Positions 49,580 through 59,669 of a stretch of 64,000 nt of DNA are shown here, piece by piece; within the stretch, counting starts at the first letter, position 1, and every line of letters begins with the position of its first letter. The position numbers and the translations under genes were made by a program. The DNA lies in the NCBI GenBank assembly GCA_009760855.2, contig WPIO01000020.1, forward strand, positions 2,264,001-2,328,000, read 5' to 3'. The notes beneath the pieces are model-generated. The model made no database searches. It was not told the origin of the DNA and worked only from the letters and a program-made list of their open reading frames with translations. The DNA comes from Cristatella mucedo. Taxonomy: Eukaryota > Bryozoa > Phylactolaemata > Cristatellidae.

Positions 49580-52500
49580 CACACAGGCACTCATGCGACA
49601 CGCACACATATGTACAGTATAAACATTGTATATTTTTTTCCATGCACCTCCCTTCCCTTCACTGCACCTCCCTTCACTACGCATCCTCAAAGCAATTAAA
49701 GCAGGAACTAGCCCCCTTCCAAATTCGATCGTTTGCACACATACCACCCACTAAGACAAAACAGGAGGATAACAGGCAGTTAAAAAGGGTAAAAATGTTC
49801 AGCCCAGAAGCCAATGCCATTGAGAGAGCCAATGCCACGGGTAAATTGACTGTGTGGATTCAGCACATCACCATTTGATAGCAATTGAAGCTGTTTGATT
49901 GATATCAGCTGCGTTGGAAGGAATATTCGATATTGGCCATGCAGAGGCTTTGGCCTAAGGCAGCGCACTCCATGCACACAAAGATTGTGCTGTTTTTCTC
50001 GTAGCACATTGAAAGGCATTCCCAAGGCGTAGATCGCCCTGATCGCGCTTAAACATCGCTGAGGCAGGCAGGCAAGCACCAGACAACTGTCAGCAGCTAC
50101 AGAAAATATCTATATATCAAGATATGATTATTAAGGCGATACTTGTGCTCACAGCTTGCCCTCAGATTCCCGATCGAGGGCATAGGGAGAAGGTTACAAG
50201 ACTGCATTACCTCCGTTATGGCAAAAGAGATGAGACCACTTCAGCCTTCAAGATGATTGACCGGCCTGGCCAAGGTCAGGTGTCAGCTCCCTTAATAAAC
50301 TGCTAGACAAACATCGAGTCCTGATCGCTTGTGTCGTCGGTCCAGCAATTTCCACACATAATGCTGTGTAGCATCACTTTTTACAATGCATACTCTTTCT
50401 CTCTTGCTAACATAATCGCTAAACAAAATCAAGGCCATCATTCATGTGCAAGTGATACACAGCTGTACCTGTGCTTTGATCATTCCTACTTTTCAACACC
50501 TAAAACTCGCAAGTTCCTCGTGGCTTGTATTGAATAACAATAAGAACAACTAAAAAGTACTTGCGTCAGTCAGAAACTGAAAAGCCTAACCCTGAAAATG
50601 AGCTGGGCCATCACGTCTACTATAACCTCTGCATAGAATCCGGGTGCCTGGTACTAAAATGACTTTTCGCTAGGCGACAGCATCGGTATAGTCAAATCTG
50701 CTTTGCCAATGAATATTGCAAAGTTCAGGCACGCTGAGACAGTGATAAAACATCCAAGTCGGTTCGTGCCTCTGTGACATCTCGTCCAACTCATACGAAT
50801 CACCACTCGCATGCCTTCCTGTCTGTGCAATAAGATACTTACAGACGTCGAAAAGCTCTGCAGCCAGGATTCTCTCTGATGAAAGTCACACTTGCCACAT
50901 TGCACCACTTCTCTCCGACTTGCATCGGCGAGCAGCATATAGTTCCTTAATTCTTTTGCTCCGGTTTACTCATCAGAAACACTTACTGCTAATACTGCCC
51001 ATCATACCACCCACTCCTCTGACTCTGGTCATTCAGCTGTGACTCTGGCCAGCCTTAAGCCCTAAGGAGGCCAAGCATTTAGTTCCTATGCTCCCAAAGC
51101 CTGTAACTCAACATAAGGGCTGACTAAACGCCATGGTTTGCCTGCTGAACGCCTACAGGCAGCATACTTTGTGTCTCAACCAGCCGAAGATCAGCATACT
51201 AACAATGACCGAGAGGTCTTAACATTAGCCTCGAAGTGCGGACTGCACAGCATGCCTATCAAGGCTTGACTTCACAGAGCACGATGCAAGGGCTGCGAGT
51301 CGGCACGTGACTCGAGCAAGAGCAGGGAAGCTATGAGGGAAAAGTTCGAGGGATTTGGGGCTCGACAGAAGTCAATCACAGGCAGCATCGATTCCACAAG
51401 AAGTTCTGCACAACAGGTGTGAGCAACATCGGACGACCAGCCTACACAATTTCGCTCACTACTCTGACAGGCCACGCAACAGATGCAAACCTACATGCGC
51501 ACGTCAACAGACGTGCAAAAAACCGAGCATGCAACCCATGTATCCTACCCAGACTTCATTACTAGCTGGCTTCACGCCGGTCCTGTGTGCCTGAAGCTCA
51601 GTGACCAAGCAAATATGCATGTAGCTCAGTTACCAAGAAAATATACACACGATCGCGCATCAAGCATAGCAAAACGGTCACGATAATAGGTGACTGCAGT
51701 AAGGCAGATTGTGCAACGACAGTCACCGATAAGCTGTGTCCCAGTGAGACCTAAGCAACCTAGGTCAAAGAATCGATGATAACATACCTATAAAGGCGAT
51801 GGCCTCTGGGAAATGGGCCAGCACGTTCTGAGACCAGTGGTCATTCACAGGTATCCGCTTGTATTTGAAGGACGAGTTGTGCTGAAACTGATTGGGCAGG
51901 TTTGGTGTCACATTCAGGATGTATTTGATGTTGTATCTCTCTAACGACTGCAAGTCGGCCGAGTTCTTGGCATCTCCAAGGAAAAGACGTGGGATGACCT
52001 CAACTGGGCAAGTGCTCTCTGGCAAGGAGTCCGCCGGCACAATTTCTGGCTGGGCAGTTTGTCCGAGAGAGTTGAGACCCAGCATCGATGCAGACAGGCA
52101 CTCGGACGTCACCAGCGATGGATAGACCGCTTGAAAGCGTGCAAATCCTCCTATAGAAAAGCGATTCGATAAGCAGCCAGCATTTACTGTCTCATCTAGA
52201 CGAGCCGCGTCAGCTACATCGCAGCCTGCAAACCGTTTTAGAATGCAAGGCATGAAAACTCACGGAGGCGAGTTAACAAGCCACCCCCTCCCCAGCCCAA
52301 CGACATATCCCAGAGGGGCAAGACGGCTGTCAGCATCTGTGGCCAGCAACGACAGGACCTCAGCTCCGGCAGAGGAAGGGCAGCTAAGGTGCTACCATCG
52401 ACGAGTCCGAGGATCTTTGGAATGGCGCGAGCCTTGGTGGTTCTTTGTAAGCATTTCCTTTTCCATATGTTCGGCATAACGACAAGGCACCCAATAGGCC

Positions 52501-53223
52501 TCAAAGACGGCTGGGCTACAAGCGCTAGAGCTGGTGACTTAGCCATACGTGCGTTTGCCGAGTTGCTGCTTCTGGACTGTGAATTGCTGCTGGACTGTGC
52601 TAGAAGTTCAACTTGAAACTTGTTACCGTCACAGAAAAGTCAAACCAGCTGGTCAAGGCCAGCCACGGCTTGGCTTCTTCGTACCTAGCTGAACTGAAGC
52701 ACCAGTTTCAGCCTCATCGTGCCCTCAGGTCCTGCATGGACAATAAATTAGCTGTTCCATTCTTCAGCTTAAAGACCGTTGGCGACCCCTAACATTTGCC
52801 CGTGCTCTCTACATCTCTTCGACTTAGGCTTTCAGCATAAACCATGCACTCACACAGGCCAGGACGAAATCCAGCCTAAAATCGCATGCACCCAGCTGCG
52901 TTAAAACAAGTTTTGCTTACCCCCCCTACGGTCTGTAGGCTCTCGAATCTGGGCAGAGCATGCACGGTCCGGCAAGAACGTCTCGCAAAAAATCGCTTGC
53001 GAGCGGCCGCGACGCGATTTCTGCGCACGAACACGCCCACACACGTGCCGACACACGCACGCACGTGCACGCACGCACACACACACGCACGCACTCACAC
53101 ACGCATGCACTCACACACGCATGCACGCACATGCACACACACACACCCACACATACACACACACATCCAGACCCACACACACATCCACACCCACACACAC
53201 AGGTACCCACACACGCGCCCACA

Positions 53224-53266
<43 letters not shown>

Positions 53267-53277
53267 GCGCGCACGCA

Positions 53278-53313
<36 letters not shown>

Positions 53314-53772
53314 CAGCACGGATACAGCGATGCAGCTCAGCTGCAGAGACATCTCGAGCGCGAGGGCGGGTCGCGCCTTTCGTCTCGGCTGCAACGACGC
53401 GAATTCGCGAGAGGCGTTACCCAGCAGCATCTTCGCTCTGCAGCCGTCCCTCGTCAGCGTCTCGAGCAGCAGCGCCAGGACGCCGGACGCGTTGGCGTTG
53501 GCGTCGCCGTCACTCGAGTCGTACAGCACGACGTCGTGCGTTCTACTGCGCTGCAGGAATTTCTCCTTCATCTGGTTGCAAGCTATCGCGCAGGCAACGG
53601 TGAAGTTGCCCTTTCGCAGGCGCCGCTGCAGCAGCGCCGGCAGCGACACGTTGATCGAGCCGACGACGTGGCCCGACGCGAACTCGCTCTGCGGCCGACA
53701 GTCGATGAGCAGCACCCGGTCGTCAGCGAGAGCTCCGACCAGCCACTCGGCGGCGCAGGTTCGGCTCTCCAT
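41286..53772 (-). CDS. DUSP6: Dual-specificity MAP-kinase phosphatase, DUSP6/7/9 (MKP3) class
   Basis: This enzyme removes phosphate from Thr and Tyr of ERK in the cytoplasm as negative feedback on Ras-MAPK signalling. Three coding exons on -: 53772-53421, 52150-51788 and 41647-41286; donors GTAACG and GTATGT, acceptors TTCTATAG and CTTATTCAG; 1077 bases, 358 residues (human DUSP6 381). Exon 1 is the rhodanese-like domain ([20 protein letters not shown]) with the ERK-docking patch RRLRKGN at 50-56. Exon 2 resumes [14 protein letters not shown], has a Ser/Pro linker, then [20 protein letters not shown] and the general acid Asp221 in VNDHWSQN. Exon 3 carries the loop HCLAGVSRS (Cys252, Arg258) and [18 protein letters not shown] 53772 is the first Met in frame. 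DUSP6, 7 and 9 cannot be separated here; an invertebrate would have one ancestor. The last 50 residues are unlike vertebrate members. Confidence 0.93.
41648..44186. other. Left part of phosphatase intron 2
   Basis: GC-rich sequence at 41650-42720 opens long overlapping frames on both strands (up to 304 codons) that look like composition shadows. It includes a purine run GGGGAAGGGGAAGG at 41833-41857. The frame at 42741-43001 (+) is not recognised. 43080-43300 is pyrimidine-rich, with TATC/TATT repeats. Confidence 0.4.
44187..44268. repeat. (GA)n microsatellite
   Basis: About 82 bases of GA repeat inside intron 2, directly left of the LINE-B copy. Confidence 0.95.
44300..45630 (+). mobile_element. 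LINE-B, longest copy, antisense in phosphatase intron 2
   Basis: A CR1/L2-type LINE missing its 5' part. 44429-44791 encodes an RT region ([40 protein letters not shown]). The YADD catalytic motif appears at about 44819 (FYADDTQLY) in another frame. 44822-45085 continues [32 protein letters not shown] and [20 protein letters not shown] follow at 45200-45400. The coding region then jumps to the 3' region at about 45410, an internal deletion compared with the 60 kb copy. It ends with TTACAGACGGAGATACATTA. Several frameshifts make it dead. It runs antisense to the host gene. Confidence 0.88.
45640..45812. repeat. (GA)n microsatellite, imperfect then perfect
   Basis: An AGAGAGCA-type imperfect section (45640-45718), then a perfect GA run to about 45788, then AGATAAAG variants. 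It lies directly after the end of the LINE-B copy. Confidence 0.93.
45813..48967. other. Phosphatase intron 2, middle
   Basis: No gene is recognised. There is a (GTCT)n-like run at 46665-46730, a T run at 47245-47256 and an (ATA)n run at 47460-47490 without a LINE tail. Open frames around 45876-46238 and 46376-46771 lack motifs. Confidence 0.4.
48968..49048. repeat. (GT)n then (GA)n microsatellite
   Basis: GT repeat 48968-49022 passing into GA repeat to about 49048. Confidence 0.95.
49348..49580. repeat. (TA)n and (CA)n microsatellites
   Basis: TA repeat about 49348-49414, a spacer with ACACAC scraps, then CA repeat 49483-49577. Confidence 0.95.
50360..51125 (+). mobile_element. Degenerate LINE-A copy
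   Basis: The reading [20 protein letters not shown] and LYLCFDHS equals the RT palm block of the reference (LADVIAKHNLGFHFYADDIQ), with the YADD site decayed to CASD. Further on, [12 protein letters not shown] (near 50890) and [12 protein letters not shown] (near 51073) follow in order. Inside intron 2, antisense to the host gene. Confidence 0.7.
51126..51787. other. Right end of phosphatase intron 2
   Basis: Nothing recognised except the splice donor of exon 2 at its right edge. Confidence 0.4.
52645..52790 (+). mobile_element. LINE-B internal fragment
   Basis: GCCAGCCACGGCTTGGCTTC, CTCAGGTCCTGCATGGACAA and TTAAAGACCGTTGGCGAC match the LINE-B C-terminal coding block at 60175-60305. It is cut at both ends and lies in phosphatase intron 1. 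Confidence 0.75.
53040..53310. repeat. Complex (CA)n array
   Basis: About 270 bases of CA repeat mixed with GCAC, ATAC and CCAC units, in intron 1 about 110 bases downstream of the exon 1 donor. Confidence 0.93.
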
Positions 53773-55180
53773 TCGCGCTCGCTCGGCGCTACGAGGACGA
53801 GCGCTGACGGCTCGGCCGTGAAATGCAAAGCGCCATTGGCAGCTGGCGCACACCGACCGATACGAGGCCTCGACGGCGTCGCGCCAAGCGCTCGCCAGCC
53901 GTATCCGTTCGGCAGGCAGGAAGTCGAGCCGCTGGGCGGGTGAGGGCGCGGCGGTCAGCCAATGGGATCAGCGCGCGGGCGCCTCGCGCGCGGGCGCGCG
54001 CGCCATGCGCCTTCCCTCCGCTCTCTAGCCGCTAACGGCGGCGGCGGTTGCGCAATCCTTGTTTATTTCCCAACAGCCCGGCAACCGCTCTTCGCTTGAA
54101 TGACTAGCGGCTCTCCGCTGAGCGGGTCTTTTCGTAATTCGAGCCTGGTAGGACGGCGGGGGCGAGGCGAAGGCCGCGCCAACGCCGTCCCGGAACCCCG
54201 AGCGCCAGGCGCTGCGGCCAGCGCACACCATTTTAGACGCCGGCAGGCTGCCTAGTCAGCGTCGGGCGCTTCTCGAACGGTAGCTGGACGACTGGTGCTT
54301 TGCGCCGTGGCCGCGAGGTGCGCCGGCGCTTGATGAAGCAGCAGCTGCTGCTGCTGTGGCGCCGGAGGCGGGAGATGTCGGCTTTGCATTCCAAAGATCG
54401 TTGGCCGAGCCCATCCGACCGCTCCGCTCCCGACGGTCCGTCGCCTGCTCTCTCCAGCTCTCTGCGCTCTGTCTGCGAGAGGCTCCTCTCGCTCGCAGCT
54501 CGCGGCGTTTGAGCAGTGCCCGTGCAAGGGCGGCGGGTAATTGTTTCTGGACGAGTCTCTCGGTGGGCGGTGCTAGAGAGAGGTGCGATTTCCTGCTGAA
54601 CAGCTCTGCTCGCGGACTAGCACGAGGCTCGTGCCGCGGCCCGTTCGCACGAAAGAAACAGTCAGGAGAGAGCGGGCGGCGGCGGCGGCTGTGCGACCGA
54701 TGTCCCTTGCTTGCGTCGACTTTTTTCGAGCACACGGGAAGGAGGAGGAGGAAGTCCCGCCGTTAGCTGCTACGTCGGCATCTACGCGAAGGATGCGCGT
54801 GTATCTCGGCCCTTTCTCACTCTAAATTTGCGCCGCTTGCAAAACTGAGTTCCGCTCCCGGCGCTCTGCTCCTTCCAAAGCGTCTCGCCAAACTTAGGCT
54901 TCGATGTGCAGGCACGCACGTGCGCTGCCCCGCTCGCGTACCTGGCACCACTTCGGAATTTGAAGGAAAAGGTCAGCTAACGGCGCGCCTATCTCGCCGA
55001 GGAGCGATCTCGCGTTTCGGCCGCTGAATCGAGTGCTGGCCGTGCGAAAGCACGCCTTTCCCCTCTATGCGATCACCGCACGCAGAAAGTAAGGGGAAGG
55101 GTGGCTATTAAAAAGGAGGGGTTGCTGACTCAGCCAGATTGTGGCGGCTGAGATATTTTTTTTTAGTAACGGCTTATTCC
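53773..55180 (-). promoter_or_regulatory. GC-rich 5' flank and probable promoter/5' UTR of the phosphatase gene
   Basis: CpG-rich sequence upstream of the DUSP start codon, with CGCGCGGGCGCCTCGCGCGC around 53975-53999 and many CG steps to about 54800. Long frames on both strands (for example 54256-54735 on -) are Arg/Ser-rich and look like composition shadows. The transcription start is not determined. Immediate-early promoters of this gene class are normally ERK-responsive; no specific site is claimed. Confidence 0.45.
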
Positions 55181-55184
55181 TGAA

Positions 55185-55365
55185 TTATAATAATAAAATG
55201 CTAATAATAACTCATTTGTTTAGTGTCCTAAGAGAACTTAATCTCCTATCAGGCGCGTCATATACGCCGCGGGGCTCGAGCCCACGATCTCTCGTCATAA
55301 ATACCTTCACCTTGACCTTTATCGGGACGAGCGCCTTGACCGCTCGGCCCAACCGGCGCTGCATA
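55185..55365 (-). mobile_element. SINE family 1 copy
   Basis: Read in reverse, TGGGCCGAGCGGTCAAGGCG is very like the D-arm/A-box region of tRNA-Leu or tRNA-Ser, and GTGGGCTCGAGCCCCGCGGC holds the B box. Then come ACGCGCCTGATAGGAGATTA, AGTTCTCTTAGGACACTAAA and a TTATTA-type end: the LINE-A tail pattern. Confidence 0.75.
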
Positions 55366-55479
55366 AATCAAGGGGCTTACGAACCGGTAGATAATCTATG
55401 CTTAGACAGCATAGAATTCGACGACGCGCAATATTTTATCAGTTGAACTCTAGGCTTTGAGCCGGGCGGAGGTTGCCCT

Positions 55480-56050
55480 CGTGGCTTTGAGCCGGTCGGC
55501 AGCTCAGCGGTGCTCAGCTTTGGGCGCCGTTCGAGACTCGTTGTACGCCTAGTGCAGCTGGTTCGTGGAAGCCTGCACCCCTCCGTCGGACGCCCTGCTG
55601 TCGGATAGACTTTCTTACGCTACGGATATGGACTCTTTACCTTGAGGTGTGAGCGATCTTCGCCGCTGCTGTGGCCTGGTGAGCCGTGGATGGCACACTA
55701 GGTAAGGCGGTTGCTTTCATGACCTCAGTCCTGAGGTCGTGGGTTCGACTCCTGTAGTGGGCGATCCTTTATCGCCACTGCAAGCGGCGGTGATAGCCGT
55801 AAAGGCTCTTCTGTCGCTACACAAAAGAGACTGTTTAAGCAGCTAGGATTTTTTTGCTACGCCACCGTCAGCACAGCTGCGCGCAATGGCGCTGCACCTA
55901 CGAGTCGCCGGCAGTGCACCAAGGCTTGACACTTCATCGATATCCATCGCGCGTCAGCTGCTGCTAGAACCACTGCGAGCGCTGCGTTTGCGGCCTAGTT
56001 CTGTAAGCACGCGGAAGCCGCCGCAGCCCGTCCGTAACGCTATCGTCAGC
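55480..56050. repeat. Dispersed repeat, copy 1 (see 61950-62260)
   Basis: CTACGGATATGGACTCTT, GCTGCACCTACGAGTCGCC and GCGGCCTAGTTCTG with CGGAAGCCGC reappear in the same order near 61990-62250. Here the unit is longer because a SINE-2 sits inside it. Confidence 0.5.
55684..55846 (+). mobile_element. SINE family 2 copy, best preserved
   Basis: The tRNA-like head contains an 8-bp hairpin (GACCTCAG/CTGAGGTC) and a perfect B box GGTTCGACTCC. It is followed by GCGATCCTTTATCGCCACTG, GGCGGTGATAGCCGTAAAGG and AGACTGTTTAAGCAGCTAGG. A functional tRNA is unlikely because T-stem pairing is poor and the family tail follows. Confidence 0.7.
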
Positions 56051-57084
56051 GACGTCGAGCTCGACGTGGCGAAACTCGGTCATCGACGTCGCCCTCGCGC
56101 TGTTGCTGGGCCAGTGACGCGGCGGTAGTAGCGCAACGCTTTGCCGTACCGCTCGACGAGGCCGGAGCCGCTCGCTCGCTCAGTCAGTCAGACGCGAGTG
56201 GTCTCGACTCGCACCAACTGCACCGGGGTCCTTGCGCCGCAGCAAGCGCAGCGATGGTAGCTATTGCAGGCGCCATTCCGATGCGCCGAAGCGATGCGAC
56301 GAGTGTCAGCGAAGCGACGAGCCTCGCAGCATTGCATCGCGCAGCTAGCGACTCGCTCGTGGGTGCAGGCCTCAGTTCGCGAAGCTTCGCCGACGGCGAC
56401 GTAATACGGCATCAATGAAGAGCGCCCTCGGCGCCCAGTACGACTGGCCCAGATCTATGGCTTAGAGAAGTAGACTATTTGAAAGTCGCGGCGTGCTACA
56501 GGCGCCCGGCACCAGCCGTAGCGTACAGCGACTTCCGCTTGACTCCCGGAGAGCAAAGCGCAGACTTCCGCGGCTCGAGTCTTCCTAGCGCGAAACTGCA
56601 CGACTATTACACGACTTCGGCTTTTTATACTGCCTTCACATGTAGGCTTTGACATAACCGGCTCCTAGTTATTGTAGCTGACCACCCGCGAAAAATATCC
56701 AGGCAATCATATTCTGGCTGATGTGGCGGGCGCACCATCGTTTTACTACAGCTCCGTATTGTTAAGACCGTCGTCGACCGGGATAATAAAGAAAACCTAA
56801 CACGACCACCTACGGCAACTGACAGCGCTCGGCTTCGTCTCCTGGTTAGACTAAACAAAAACGAACAGCTAGGATTTTTCAAGCGCCTTCTTCGAAGCTG
56901 TCGATGTCTTGTCTTTATCTTCATCACTGACAGCCATGCCACCAACGAGTTGGGCTTTCGCTAACGCGTCTCCAGAGTCCTTGGACGTTCGGATCGTCAG
57001 CATTTTACTTGGCTAAAGACAAGCGAGTACCTGTCGCTTCTTCTTTATCTCAATATAGACTTGGACAGAGCTCAAATTTAAGCA
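56051..57084. other. Unassigned sequence
   Basis: GC-rich at first, without recognised genes. Frames of 60-106 codons have no known motif. Confidence 0.35.
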
Positions 57085-57160
57085 AGATTACGGGTACGCG
57101 GTAGCATGCGAACTAAAGGCACGGTTTCTAGAGGATATGAGGTTAGCTCGTGGCACAGCT
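57085..57160 (-). mobile_element. LINE-A internal scrap
   Basis: GGTAGCATGCGAACTAAAGG, CACGGTTTCTAGAGGATATG and GTTAGCTCGTGGCACAGCT correspond to 33967-34065 of the reference in reverse. It lies directly upstream of a SINE-1. Confidence 0.6.
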
Positions 57161-57175
57161 AAATAACCCGAGCCA

Positions 57176-57312
57176 TGTCGCGCCCAGCGGTTAAGGTGCT
57201 CGCCTAGACCAAGGTCAAGGTTAATGTATTTACCAACCTAGATCGCAGCGTCGAGCCCCGTGGCATGTGTGAAGCGCCTAAATAGAGATGAAGTTCTTCC
57301 AGGGCGCTTTAC
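57176..57312 (+). mobile_element. SINE family 1 copy
   Basis: GCGCCCAGCGGTTAAGGTGC (A-box region), GCAGCGTCGAGCCCCGTGGC (B-box region), then GTGTGAAGCGCCTAAATAGA and CTTCCAGGGCGCTTTA, the LINE-A-type tail in forward orientation. Confidence 0.75.
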
Positions 57313-57739
57313 TGCTGGTGGCCCAGCGTAGATTGCGACATTGAATCTGTGCAACACCGCGGCTGGTTGCAATGCAACTCAGTCAGGCTCCACCGGCGGC
57401 AACCTCACATACCCTATAAGTATATTGACCCAGCGGAACCTAGGCTGCGAATTATCTTTAACGCCGACTTATCAACAACTATATTCTTAATAGTGGTAGT
57501 TGCGTCCTCGAAGTTGCTCTAAGTGATTTGTTTGAGGGAGCCGACTTCCGATAGCACATTTTTTATTCTTCAGACACTCGGCGCTCGATTGGGTCTACCC
57601 AAAATAATTGCCTCAGACAGTAGGATGGTCCACAGGTATATGGAAAAAATGAAATTTATATTATTGAAAGTTGGAAGGTGCCAATTGAGTCCAATATATA
57701 AAATATTAAATCTGGTGAAGTTTTGAATCACTTTGTGAA

Positions 57740-58575
57740 TATTTAGAGGTTGCACAAAGTCTCTGAACTTCAAGCAGCTCTTGACCCTGAGTTTTTATAT
57801 CTTGCATGTGGGCATCATATTACGAAAATTTTAGCTGAGAAGGCATTTTTTAAATGAAAATAGCTAACCCACAGGTCCAGATATTCCCTTATTTAAGAGA
57901 TTCCAAGAAAATTGGAGTCGGATCGACCAAAGCAACTCCAAGGGAGCAGCAGATGCGGTAGAGATTACCGATTTCAAAGCTTGAGTAATTCATTTCACTG
58001 AGAACAATATTAAAATAGATCAACCCCGAGATAATTACAAGGAACGTTTGGAACTAGTAGTCGTCTTTCTAGGTGGAATTCCACGGTGTGGTGTTCATTT
58101 CAAAGCACCTAGAGCTTTGCACCTGGATTGTCAAAATTACCTATTCATTCAAAATGTGGATGTTCAGGTCTAAGTTCAAACTTAAAGATGGTGAAGAAAA
58201 GCGAATTTTTCAGTTTCTCTTGCTTATTTGCATTGAAGTACGGTTCCAGGATCCTTTCGCAGTTACGGCGCCCGCCAATGATCTTCGTTTGCTTCGCAGA
58301 TTGTCTGAATATAGAGTATCAAGCCACTAGACTGGCTATAGTTACAGCATTCAACCGCCATCTGCGGTATTTGAGTGAAGTAACTATTGGTTTAGCTTTC
58401 TTTGATTCACAGGCCGATTTTAACGAAAAACAGACAGCAATCAGCAACATGCACCGCGTACAGGCTGGATCAGATCATCCAACGCCAAGACTCGACTCTA
58501 AATTAGTCAATACTTCACAGCCACTGAGTGCATTTGTAACCTCCAACACCAGGAAGATCATTGAGATCTTGTAGC
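57740..58575 (+). pseudogene. Decayed transposon-like gene of a recurrent unnamed family
   Basis: Readings in several frames, in order: ELQAALDPEFLYLACGHHIT and KILAEKAFF (57756-57850), GPDIPLFKRFQENWSRIDQ (about 57875-57930), NYKERLELVVVFLGGIPR (58036-58085), KMWMFRSKFKLKDGEE (58150-58200), VTAPANDLRLLRRLSEYR (58264-58316), and HLRYLSEVTIGLAFFDSQAD (58350-58425). This string of blocks (ACRHH, GPDIPLFKRF, LELxxxFLGG, KIxxFRxQFxL, RNDLxLL, HLWYLSExLVGLALFD) is known to me from uncharacterised, multi-copy proteins predicted in cnidarians, arthropods and fishes, which behave like transposon genes; their class is not settled. At least three frame changes and several stops show that it is dead. 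Terminal repeats are not seen. Confidence 0.6.
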
Positions 58576-59669
58576 TGAGTCACGGGTTTCTGAAGTTGAG
58601 TCACCAATGAGCAATCGATCAATAGAAAGAAAACTATAACTAGCGTTGCCTCATGAAACATTGTGTCGGCTCCAATCGTAGTTACTGACTCCTCTGACTC
58701 TGAGGAGTGAAACTTTATACAGGATTACAACTCACTGCTAATAAAAAAATGGAGATCAGTGCCAGTACTTACTGCAGGTTGTCCAGGAACATCACCACAA
58801 ATTTTCCGATTGCAGGAAAGGTACTCTGCTGCTGGGACTTTTGAAAGCCGAATAAATTCGTAATAGCACTGAAGATCGACTGTATTGACTGCTGTTCTAA
58901 GCTTGCAGTACAAAACATCTGCAATTGAGAGAACTCAGTCTTACTTTGTTGTTGTCAAATTAGCGCAATGGTAGAGTTGCATAATAATAAATCATTTGCT
59001 GTTGATATCCACGTTGAATAGTTTAACCTACCAAAAGGTCGCTTTTGTGATATAATTAGAAATATTGAATGACAGCCTGTAAACACTTGGAATTTCTACC
59101 AAATTGTTTGATTTACTAGATGGATTAGAATGAGAGATTTCAATGCGCATTTTGTGGAAAAAATTTAACCAACTTGATGGGTTTTAAGCTTGTGCTGGCA
59201 GTCGCGCACAGATCAAGACGGCTCAGGCAGCTGCCGTTTATCACGGAGACGCGGAACCGGGCCGCATGGCCAGCACGTGGGCCTGCAAGCAACTGCCGAA
59301 AGTGGGTCCGCTGTTATCGCCTCAGCAGCTTCCGCCGGACTAGTCAGCTGTGGCACTACAGCAGACCCAACAATGGGGGGATGCTGCCATCCAAACATCT
59401 ATATCGCCTCTGAGGTATGCAAAAGGCCAAGCTTGTTCAGCGTAGGGATTACCGAAAGCCCCGGGGGGCCCCCCCCCCGATAATATGGACACCAAGAGCC
59501 ATAAAGGCAGAAAAAAGCTCCTTGATTTATTGTGACCGGGTCCAGGCAGGCAGGGCCAGAGAGGGGAAGGAACGGAGCCAGTAATCGTAGCATTGGCAGA
59601 GCGAACGGTGTTTTGCGGCTTCGGCTGAGACCGTCGATGGAATCGGCTGCGGCTTATTCTTAGCAGCAG
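58576..59669. other. Unassigned sequence
   Basis: AT-rich up to about 59170, then GC-rich with open frames at 59174-59483 that are not recognised. A GGGGGGCC/CCCCCCC run lies at about 59463-59478. Confidence 0.35.

Noticed and set aside
52886-53943. Frames of 311 and 327 codons on +
   Set aside because: They run through the CA array and then antisense to phosphatase exon 1, so they are shadows.
55690-55765. A tRNA gene
   Set aside because: The B box and one hairpin are good, but T-stem pairing is poor and the sequence continues into a body shared with two other loci; a SINE explains it better.
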